Below, piece by piece: positions 6,342 to 13,799 of a DNA stretch of 20,177 bases. The notes under the pieces are model-generated. The model was given only the letters and a program-made list of their open reading frames with translations. It searched no databases and was not told where the DNA came from. The number at the start of each line of letters is the position of its first letter. Position 1 is the stretch's first letter. A program made the translations under genes and the position numbers. Source of the DNA: Tubulinosema ratisbonensis (taxonomy: Eukaryota; Microsporidia; Tubulinosematidae); contig RCSS01000462.1 of the NCBI GenBank assembly GCA_004000155.1, positions 1-20,177 of the forward strand, written 5' to 3'.

Positions 6342-9011
6342 ATGCTACTTTTAAAGAAATGCATAAAAAAACAAACAGCACCTTTATGCTTGACAAAATT
6401 TATTTACGAAAAAAATGCTTGTATAGCATTAAGTTATGGGACAAGAATAGAAATTCACTCGTATGTAAACGAACATATCAAAACTATAAATGTAAATAGT
6501 GCCGCTTTACTTCTAACTTATGCATTTAAAAGAGAAGATGAAACCCTTTTTGTGGTTTCAGCTGACAACACTTTTTCTTTGATAAAAAACGATAAAATAA
6601 TTCAGAAAGGTGCTTTGTTTGATGAATATAAACATGAAATGAGGCCTTTAAGCCTTTTTAGAACAGATTCTTTGATTGTCATCCTCTTTACTCACAACAA
6701 AATAGTTTTAGCCAACCAAAAAGATAAAAAAATAATAATTAATAATTTATTTAATTATTACAATAATTATGAAATAAAAGACATTAAGGAAAGAAATAAT
6801 AAAATATTTTTGTTAATAAAAGACCTGGACAAGAAAATTTACGTGTCAAATTTAATGGTCAAACTAAATTCTAGTGAGATATTTTATGCAAATATAGAAA
6901 ATTTACCAGCAGAGACTGAAAAAATAGCATTTTACAAAAATAAGTTAATTTTATTTATGAATAATTCTATAGGCATTTTTGAGGACAATAAGTTAGAATA
7001 TGAAACTAATTTTGCTAACACAAATGTTATTCATTCGGTAGAATTAGAAAACAACCTTTTACTTTTTATGGAGAATGGAGAAATAATAGACATTCATGTT
7101 TCTGACNCTATTTTTATAAATGAAATTTACAAATTTAAAGATAAAATTGTAAATGTGATAAATTTAGAAGCAGGGTTATTTTTTGGAGTGTTGCTTTTTA
7201 AAGGAGAAATTTATTTTAAATTTACTGACAGGATACAAATTTTAGATAAAAGAAAAGAAACAAAATTATTGAAGTTGCATGAAAATTTTAGAATACAAAC
7301 AGAAAAAAATGAAAAAATATGCAAATTTCAGTTAAAAAGTGAAATAAAACATCTTATAAATNTGGAAAGTAAAATCAAAAAGATTTGGGCAGCTAAAAAT
7401 TTCTTATTTATTTCTTCTTNNGATAAAACTCTAGTCTATGATTTAATGAAGAAAGAATTTGTGAAGGAATTTGATGGNGTAAAAAATGTAAAAAAAATAA
7501 AAAAAGAAATAAAATTAAACACAAATAATTTGATAATTACCCTTACAGAAAGTAACCAATGGATTTTCAAAGAGAGTGATACAATTTTACTGAGTGACTA
7601 TTATAAACAGTCTTCTTTGTTTTACCACGGGGATAAAATTACTTTGTACGAAAGAAACACTCTTATTGGCACAACAAAAGTACCCTTAAACATTTCATTT
7701 GTTTTAATAACTGATTTTATTTTTCTTTCCTCTCTTGACTCAGTGTGTTATTTTTATGATTTAAATTTACAATTCATTTACAAATGTAAATTTCATTCAC
7801 TGGTTTCCTACATTTCTTCTAAAAATAATTTTTATTTTCTTACAATACAAAATGAAATTTACCAAATAAAAAAAGAAAATTTTTTACCAATCAAAAAAAT
7901 TAAAAAAAAATTAATTTACAAGAATAAAACTTACACAGACAATTTTATTAAAGCAGAAGGATGCATTCTTATTAATGGAAAGAATCCTAAGATTATTAAC
8001 TTAAAAAATAAATTAGTTTATGATTTTTACAATAAAGAAATCACTGATTTAACACAAACAAAAGAGAATATTTTTATAAGCTCAGAAGAAAATATTTATT
8101 TTTGTGAAAAGAAATTTTATAAAAATTCTAAGTTAACCAAATTACCAAAGGTAAAAGAAGTAAAAATTGACAAAAAAAGAATAATTTACAAAATTAATGA
8201 TAAAGAAATATTTTCTCTAAAATTGAAAGAAAATTTTTTTAATTTTTTTATTGTAAATGATTTAATTTTGGTAAGTTATAATTCTAAAGAATATTCACAA
8301 TTAATTCTTTACAAAATAAAAGAAGGAATAAAAGAAATTTACAAAGTAACAACACACTCTTCAATCAATAAAATAATAAATTATAAAGAAATAATCTTAG
8401 TGGATTATTTTACTAAGTTTGTTATTTACAAAGTAAAAAAGAATGAATTAATAAAAGAGAATGAATATTCTTTAGAATATTTTACTAACCCTCATTACAT
8501 TATAAATGATAAATTTATTTTTATGTATGACAAAAAAAGTAATTTACTTTTACAATTAGAGAATGAAAATATAAAAGAAATTTATAAATTTAATATAAAA
8601 TCAATTGAACTGAGTGTTTTTTACAAGGATTGCTTATTAATTTACAATGAAAAATTCTTTTTAATTTTTATTAATTTAAAAGATTTTAGAGTAAAAAGTA
8701 TTACACAAATAGAAAGTGAGTTTATTTCTTTTGTTGAGCACAAAATTAATCAAAGATCAATTTATTACCTCACAAATTACAATGAGATTGGTTTAATAAC
8801 AAAATGCAAATTTAATACCAAAGAAAAAAAGGCACTTATTTTGATTTATAATTTTATAAAAGAGAAATTTAAATCAAATCATAAATTTGAAAGGAATTTT
8901 ATTGACTTAGATCTTATCCTTCATAATTGGGATGATAAGTTTATTAAAGAGGTAGGGTTAGAAGATAGAAAAGTAAAGTGTTTGATAGAAAAGTGTGAGA
9001 GAATGTTTTAA
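6342..9011 (+). CDS. CPSF-A/DDB1/SF3B3 family beta-propeller protein
   Basis: A large beta-rich protein of the family that includes Cft1/CPSF160, Rse1/SF3B3 and DDB1, the scaffolds of mRNA 3' processing, the U2 snRNP and ubiquitin ligases. The N-terminus matches the family opening: a hydrophobic strand, then ACIALSYGTRIEIHSY (compare the NLIVAKNTRLEIY type) at about residues 27-42, followed by the LFVVSADNTFSLI strand at about 68-80. The end matches the family C-terminus: NFIDLDLILHNW at 852-863 stands for the conserved ID-G-DL motif, then a short helix closing at 889. The second residue of IDGDL is Leu rather than Gly. The middle is alternating short strands as expected for propeller blades but too diverged to align by eye. 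At 889 residues it is reduced from 1,100-1,400. CPSF160 versus SF3B3 cannot be settled here. Ambiguous bases at 7107, 7362, 7420, 7421 and 7478 give unknown residues. Confidence 0.75.
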   Translation: MLLLKKCIKKQTAPLCLTKFIYEKNACIALSYGTRIEIHSYVNEHIKTINVNSAALLLTYAFKREDETLFVVSADNTFSLIKNDKIIQKGALFDEYKHEMRPLSLFRTDSLIVILFTHNKIVLANQKDKKIIINNLFNYYNNYEIKDIKERNNKIFLLIKDLDKKIYVSNLMVKLNSSEIFYANIENLPAETEKIAFYKNKLILFMNNSIGIFEDNKLEYETNFANTNVIHSVELENNLLLFMENGEIIDIHVSDXIFINEIYKFKDKIVNVINLEAGLFFGVLLFKGEIYFKFTDRIQILDKRKETKLLKLHENFRIQTEKNEKICKFQLKSEIKHLINXESKIKKIWAAKNFLFISSXDKTLVYDLMKKEFVKEFDXVKNVKKIKKEIKLNTNNLIITLTESNQWIFKESDTILLSDYYKQSSLFYHGDKITLYERNTLIGTTKVPLNISFVLITDFIFLSSLDSVCYFYDLNLQFIYKCKFHSLVSYISSKNNFYFLTIQNEIYQIKKENFLPIKKIKKKLIYKNKTYTDNFIKAEGCILINGKNPKIINLKNKLVYDFYNKEITDLTQTKENIFISSEENIYFCEKKFYKNSKLTKLPKVKEVKIDKKRIIYKINDKEIFSLKLKENFFNFFIVNDLILVSYNSKEYSQLILYKIKEGIKEIYKVTTHSSINKIINYKEIILVDYFTKFVIYKVKKNELIKENEYSLEYFTNPHYIINDKFIFMYDKKSNLLLQLENENIKEIYKFNIKSIELSVFYKDCLLIYNEKFFLIFINLKDFRVKSITQIESEFISFVEHKINQRSIYYLTNYNEIGLITKCKFNTKEKKALILIYNFIKEKFKSNHKFERNFIDLDLILHNWDDKFIKEVGLEDRKVKCLIEKCERMF

Positions 9012-9323
9012 GTGTGGTAAATAAATATTAATATAATATAAATATTTATATAAAAAATAAAAATTGAAAAATTTAAATTGAAAAATTTAATAATCTAAAA
9101 TTTATTTTTATGATTTAAATATTTATTTTTATGATTTTGTAAAAAATTTTATTTTTTTCTTTTAATTTTGCTTAAGAATTAGTTAAAATAATGTGATTTT
9201 AAAAAAGTAAAATGATTCAAAAAATAATTCTATTTTTTTCATGTACAAATGTTTGAAAATTGAATTTTTGATTTGAAACCTTGTTTCAAAATAAATACCT
9301 AAACAACGAAAATCACTTATCGA
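9012..9323. other. Intergenic with short repeats
   Basis: About 310 bp between two plus-strand genes, with no gene seen. It holds a perfect tandem pair of a 14-mer and a spaced pair of a 17-mer, listed separately. ATACCTAAAC lies about 25 nt before the kinesin ATG. Confidence 0.55.
9061..9137. repeat. Short tandem repeats (14-mer x2, 17-mer x2)
   Basis: aaattgaaaaattt is repeated back to back at 9061-9074 and 9075-9088. atttatttttatgattt occurs at 9100-9116 and 9121-9137. Both pairs are exact, in A+T-only sequence upstream of the kinesin gene, and slippage is the simplest origin. Confidence 0.7.
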
Positions 9324-10973
9324 ATGACAGAAAGAGCAATAGTCATCCTCAGATTAAAAGATAACATCCCAGAAGAAAAAAGAATTTGGCAAATAAAAGA
9401 TAATAAACTATACCAAATAAAAAATAATACATCAATCTCGTATACTTGTTTTGATTATGTGGTTGATAAAAAAACTAATAAACAATTGTTCGAAGCTTAT
9501 TTCGAAAAATCTGTAGATGAAGTTTGTTTAGGTATAAACTTAACAATCTTTGCTTATGGTCAGACCGGTTCTGGTAAAACTCATTCAATGTTTGGTAACG
9601 AAAAGGAAAAAGGGATCATTTATTATTCACTTAAAAAATTACTTACCAATATTAAAGAACTAAAAATTAGTTTTATAGAAATTTATAACGAAAAAATATT
9701 TGATTTAATTGATCCTAAAAGAAAAGTTAGTTTGTACAACGTATTTAANGAACCACACTTAACAGGTAATTCTGTCTTAAGGATCAGCAAAGTGGAAGAA
9801 ATAGAAGAATTAATAAAGAAATGTGAGTTAAACAGAAAAACAAGTGTCACTGAGTATAATCAAAGAAGTAGTAGATCACATACTTTTTTTGAGATTTCTT
9901 TTGAGTTGAATGAAAAAAAAGTAATATTCAATTTAATTGACTTGGCGGGAAGTGAAAAAGCATCCTCTGATCTGGAAAGAAGAAAGGAAGGATCGTTTAT
10001 AAACAAAAGCTTGCTTTCTTTAGGCACAGTGATCAACAATTTAAGTAAAAAAGATTATACCTCTTTTAGAGAATCAAAATTAACAAGATTGTTACAACCC
10101 AGCATGGAAGGAAATTCTAATTTGATCGCATTGTGTTTGATCAATCCACAAGAAGATTGCTCAGATGAATCAGTTTCTACCCTTAATTTTGCTAGCAGAG
10201 TAGGTAAAATTAGGTTTACTAAAAAAGTAGAAGAAATAAGTTCAGCAGAAAATGATAATTTTTATTTGTTGTGTGAGAAATGCAAAAGCACTTTTCTTAA
10301 CAAATCAGATTTACCCATCAAAAACAGTATTACTGACAAATCAGATCAGCTTAACAACCAATTAAACATCACTGATATAAAACAAACCTTAGAAATAAAA
10401 GAAGAAAACAAATTTACAGAAATGAAAAAGCAAAGAACAAAACTTGAAATGTCAGTTTTAGAATACAAAAACACTTTGCAAAATGATTTAATAAACAAAC
10501 AAGAAGAGAAGGATGCTATAAAAGAAGAAATAATTGTTACACAAGAAAATGTTTCAGAGGATTTTCAAGAGAAAACAGGTGTGTTAGAAGTAACGAATAT
10601 TAGATCAGAAAATGATTCTCCCAATAAAGAACCTAATACACTTAATACAAATAATGAAATATTATATTTTAGTCCTTCGCACGAAGAACCAATAGATATT
10701 TTTAATATTTATTTTACCGATGATTCTAAAACATCTTATTTTAATGAAATAACTACCTTAAAAAAGAAAGGAAGGATTGAAGAAAAGGTAGAATATTTAA
10801 CAAAGAAGATTAATTTATACCAGGAAAGAGTGGATGAATTAGAAAAGGTTGTTTATGATTTGATATCAAACGAGATTGACAATAATCAAAAGAATATGTT
10901 TAAACTTGAAAAAAAGATGTTTTATTGTAAAAATAAGATATTAGATAATCAATATGAAGATTTTTTTAATTAA
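9324..10973 (+). CDS. Kinesin, N-terminal motor, CENP-E/kinesin-7-like
   Basis: Microtubule motor. The motor domain fills about residues 1-300: P-loop GQTGSGKT 79-86, switch I NQRSSRSH 179-186, switch II DLAGSE 206-211, and the SFRESKLTRLLQ microtubule-binding element at 247-258. The N-terminal motor and the pattern W--KDNKLYQI, then SIS-TCFDYVVD, recall kinesin-7 (CENP-E, Kip2), so a spindle or kinetochore role is plausible but not proven. After the neck there is an isolated CEKC (C317, C320). The tail is rich in Lys, Glu and Asn, with a likely short coiled coil at about 484-520. At 549 residues it is far shorter than CENP-E and its relatives. An ambiguous base at 9750 gives one unknown residue. 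The start is chosen as the first ATG preceding the first motor strand. Confidence 0.93.
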   Translation: MTERAIVILRLKDNIPEEKRIWQIKDNKLYQIKNNTSISYTCFDYVVDKKTNKQLFEAYFEKSVDEVCLGINLTIFAYGQTGSGKTHSMFGNEKEKGIIYYSLKKLLTNIKELKISFIEIYNEKIFDLIDPKRKVSLYNVFXEPHLTGNSVLRISKVEEIEELIKKCELNRKTSVTEYNQRSSRSHTFFEISFELNEKKVIFNLIDLAGSEKASSDLERRKEGSFINKSLLSLGTVINNLSKKDYTSFRESKLTRLLQPSMEGNSNLIALCLINPQEDCSDESVSTLNFASRVGKIRFTKKVEEISSAENDNFYLLCEKCKSTFLNKSDLPIKNSITDKSDQLNNQLNITDIKQTLEIKEENKFTEMKKQRTKLEMSVLEYKNTLQNDLINKQEEKDAIKEEIIVTQENVSEDFQEKTGVLEVTNIRSENDSPNKEPNTLNTNNEILYFSPSHEEPIDIFNIYFTDDSKTSYFNEITTLKKKGRIEEKVEYLTKKINLYQERVDELEKVVYDLISNEIDNNQKNMFKLEKKMFYCKNKILDNQYEDFFN

Positions 10974-11201
10974 AATTGTAAATATTAANNANNACATTTT
11001 GCGCATTAAAGTTTAAATATTTGTTTATTAATTTTAAATCTAAATTTGATTTGTTGTACTGCTAATGGGTTAATGAATAAATATCTACAATTTTTATATG
11101 CAAATTATATCTTTTTACCTTAAATTTATTTTTATAAATTATATTTTAAAGTAATTAAATTATACTTTTTATTTTTTTTATTGCCTAAGAAAAAATACAA
11201 A

Positions 11202-11243
11202 CAAAGATTTTTTGCTATATCTTCTATATAAAATATTAATACT
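11202..11243 (+). repeat. Imperfect 42-bp direct repeat, left copy
   Basis: Matches 12809-12850 at 36 of 42 positions, including a run of ten identical bases (ttctatataa) and the unusual ttgctata. Weaker similarity extends some bases to each side (cctaag/gcataag upstream). The two copies bracket the transposase relic 1.6 kb apart in the same orientation. Confidence 0.6.
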
Positions 11244-11754
11244 CATTCAATAAAAAACCATGGATAAATGTGTTTCTACATAACAAAGAAACGTACAAAA
11301 TTTTATATCGTTGATTAACTGAAAATACACGAAAAATACCCTTTGAAAAATTTACATCGAACTTTTAAAGACAAGTAAGTAATTCTCTAAGATAGTAAAG
11401 AGTATTAGATGTACTATTATTAGAAATAATTTTGAATTGTTTACTAAAAACCTTATGCATAAGAAATAGAAGATCAATATAAAGATCTAAACTTAGTGAA
11501 TAAAATTCTAAATTCATAATAATTTATTGCAAAGTAAATGTCTTTTAAGTTTTAAATTTATCATAAAATCTCTTAAAAATAAAAGAAGATAAAAAATGTA
11601 AGCTTAAAAATATTTTTTAAACAAATAAACTTTCTTTATCATACAAATATCTAATATATTTTACTTGAATTAATCTAAAAAATGCATATTTAATTCAAAT
11701 TAACAAATTAGAATATTAAAATATTAAATAGAAATATAAGGTGTATTCTTATTG

Positions 11755-11806
11755 AAAAATTAGAATTAATAATTTTTATTTCTTGCTAATTGAAATTCTA
11801 ATTTTT
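11755..11806. repeat. 13-bp inverted repeat, possible hairpin
   Basis: aaaaattagaatt at 11755-11767 is the exact reverse complement of 11794-11806, with a 26-nt spacer. It could form a hairpin or be the ends of a tiny decayed element. Chance is not negligible in A+T-rich DNA. Confidence 0.5.
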
Positions 11807-11975
11807 ATTCCACCCTCCTTTAATTTATAAAAATAGAAAATTAAATTTTTAAAAATTAATATTCAATCCATGTTTTTACCTGATTTTTTGTGATTAATGT
11901 CTAACTTTAAGTACTGTTGAATTTATCACCTAGATATTTGAGTTAGTCTTTTTAAAAAGAGAGAGGGTGCGAAGG

Positions 11976-12704
11976 ATGCAATTCACAATTGAGAATCTAA
12001 ATTATAAAAGTAAAAGCGATGGGATGTTTTGGAAGTACATGTATCCAAGCTGTATCTATTATAAAGAATCCAGATCTATATGAAACGATTCATTTTTTAC
12101 AATTTTCAGATTCCAATGTTTACTGTTCTAGGGTTGTCATAATATATGCTGTAGGCATCCCAGATATAGTATAAAACCAGTCCTCGATATATCGGTCACT
12201 GGCATCGAAAACATACTAAAGCACTTAATTAATATTATGAAAAATGTTGATTTTTCGAATGATAAACTTAAAGTTCCTATTTTTATAGCTCAGATTAATG
12301 AGACAATAATGAATTATAAATGTAAATCTCGTAAAGGTAGATCACCAAACAATCATAGAGATAGCATTTATAACGTAAAAATACAAAATGAAATACAAGA
12401 TGCTTTTTCTCGTGTGATACCTTTAAAGAAAACAGCCACTTTTATACCTATTATTTGTTCTCAATTTTGTTCAAATTCAATTATTTTTACAGAGGAAGCC
12501 AAATATTACTTTAAACTTAATCTACTTAAATTCTTTAATGAAAATGTCTGCCATAATTGTGAGTTCGTAAATTATGAACATGGGATTAATATTCAGGCGA
12601 ACCAAGTTTTTCATAACGAATTAAAATTGAAAATTAAGATAAAATAAGGCGTGATAATCCGAAACAAAGAAGTATTCTTTTTATGGAAATTAGTTAATAC
12701 TTAA
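11976..12704 (+). pseudogene. Merlin/IS1595-type transposase relic
   Basis: A DDE transposase of the Merlin (IS1595/ISXO2-like) class, decayed. One frame holds all parts: a remnant of the N-terminal zinc-ribbon region with NYKSKSDGMFW just after 11976, TGA at 12081-12083, TAG at 12129-12131, then a stretch open from there with an ATG at 12237 and TAA at 12645-12647, and a further 18 codons with RNKEVFFLW that match the usual C-terminus. The open part of 136 codons contains NETIMNYKCKSRKGRSP (family pattern -DET--N-K-KSHRGRSP), FIPIICSQF, SIIFTEEAKYYF (family -H/YTDE---Y) and VCHNCEFVNYEHGINIQ followed by FHNELKLKIK. By family pattern the three catalytic acids appear replaced: D to N at N21, D to E at E86, and E to Q at Q123 (numbering of the 136-codon ORF). 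No terminal inverted repeats or target duplications were identified. Confidence 0.8.
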
Positions 12705-13106
12705 CAATCGTAAGTTTTTCTTTAGAAATACTACGCCTACTGAGAAATATTTAAATATAAATTTATTATTTAAATTTTCTATTTACGCATAAGAATAAAT
12801 AATTTATACAAAAATCTTTTGCTATACTTTCTATATAAAATATTAGTCCTAGCTATAATAAACATGTTATAAAATATGTAATTAGGCATAGTGTATATTT
12901 TTTTATAAATCATTCATTAAATTGAGATGCATAATAAAATTTCATTTATAAATTAAAATTTAGTGTTTGATTTATTACAAATTTAAAAAACTGAAATTTT
13001 AAAACCCTTTTTTTATGTAAAAAATAAAAAATAAGAAATTAAAAAAATATTTGAATTAATTTTAGAAAAAAATTTTTAAATGATTTCAATAAAAAATTTT
13101 TATGAT
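12705..13106. other. Non-coding region after transposase relic
   Basis: About 400 bp with no gene seen. It contains the right copy of the 42-bp direct repeat (12809-12850). The last part runs into the upstream region of the secreted-protein ORF. Confidence 0.55.
12809..12850 (+). repeat. Imperfect 42-bp direct repeat, right copy
   Basis: Right-hand partner of 11202-11243, same orientation, six mismatches in 42. It lies about 100 bp beyond the last recognisable transposase codon. Confidence 0.6.
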
Positions 13107-13128
13107 TTGATAAGAAATTTCTTATCAA
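13107..13128. promoter_or_regulatory. Perfect 22-bp palindrome, inverted GATA-factor sites
   Basis: A perfect palindrome with half-site TTGATAAGAAA followed by its exact complement. Each arm holds TGATAAG, which matches the WGATAR consensus of GATA zinc-finger factors. Centred about 70 bp upstream of the ATG at 13186, it is in promoter position for the secreted-protein ORF. GATA factors are known in microsporidia and fungi; that this site is bound is inference. Confidence 0.45.
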
Positions 13129-13177
13129 CAAAAAATAAATAAGAACTTCTATTATAAATATAAAAAAAACAATCATG

Positions 13178-13180
13178 CCC
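13178..13180 (+). promoter_or_regulatory. CCC-like start signal, secreted-protein ORF
   Basis: CCC lies 5 nt before the ATG at 13186, inside ATGCCCATA, which also occurs at the acyl-CoA synthetase start. An ATG at 13175 reads only M-P-I-K before a TGA that overlaps the real start, so it would be a tiny upstream ORF unless transcription begins at CCC. Confidence 0.4.
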
Positions 13181-13185
13181 ATAAA

Positions 13186-13715
13186 ATGAGAAGATTAAAC
13201 TTATTAGTTATACTTAGTTATTGCGGACTTATTAAACTATCAGAAGTGAGTCAAGAATTTGATTGTGTGAGTGATCATATGAGTTTGGTATCAGATGAGG
13301 TTTTTTATTCGACCGAATATGCTGAGAATGGTGTTAGTTTAGCACAAGAAAGTGATGAAATGACTGTTAGTGATTTTGTATCATGTGAAGCAGTGCCAAG
13401 CAGTGCTGAAAAATCAACAGAAATTTAGAAGAAAAAGAGTGTTTAGCTGGTAAAGAAAGCTTTGTTACTGATAACAAAGAAGAATCTTCGACTGATTCAA
13501 CCGTAATTGATGTTAAAGATTATCAAAAAGATAACAAAAATAAAAAAATGGTAAGCGATTCTAATATTGAACATCCAAACGAACCTATTGAAGGAGAATT
13601 ATTAGAAAAACTTTCACAACCAGTTAAATCAGTTTTAACANACAATAAATTTTTTTTATTTTATTTTAATTTTATTTTATTTTATTTTATTTTATTTTAT
13701 TTTATTTTGTTTTAA
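13186..13715 (+). pseudogene. Secreted acidic protein, frameshifted; function unknown
   Basis: No family recognised. The first ORF (13186-13428, 80 codons) opens with MRRLNLLVILSYCGLIKLSE, a likely signal peptide, followed by an acidic, Ser/Glu-rich chain. It stops at TAG 13426-13428. In the frame one base earlier the same composition continues without stop from 13410 (EEKECLAGKESF, then Lys/Asp/Ser-rich) to TAA at 13713-13715. A single missing base in 13409-13426, most likely in the A5 run at 13409-13413, explains the break. Joined, it would be roughly 175 residues. The last part reads through an N (13641) into a TTTTA repeat, giving a hydrophobic tail of repeated F-Y-F-I-L. Whether the break is real or a sequencing slip cannot be told. 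The product could be a secreted or membrane-tethered, host-exposed protein; that is inference. It converges on RFC1 across about 85 bp. Confidence 0.55.
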
Positions 13716-13720
13716 TTTAA
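13651..13720 (+). repeat. TTTTA pentanucleotide microsatellite
   Basis: About ten TTTTA units with interruptions, at the 3' end of the secreted-protein ORF and before the convergent RFC1 stop. Because 5 and 3 share no factor, every reading frame through it encodes the same cyclic F-Y-F-I-L repeat. An ambiguous base lies just before it (13641). Confidence 0.85.
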
Positions 13721-13799
13721 TTTATGTTTTATTTTAATTTAATCTACTTTACTTTTATTAAAATTTAATTTTTAATTAATTTTTTAAACAATTAATTTA

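Larger units (their letters stand above)
10974..11975. other. Non-coding region before transposase relic
   Basis: One kilobase without a recognisable gene. It contains ambiguous bases at 10989-10993, the left copy of a 42-bp direct repeat at 11202-11243 and a 13-bp inverted repeat at 11755-11806. It marks the shift from compact housekeeping genes to loose, repeat-bearing DNA. Confidence 0.6.

Noticed and set aside
13651..13720. TTTTA repeat as a telomere-like or centromere repeat
   Set aside because: Short, interrupted and located between two genes; an ordinary microsatellite explains it.
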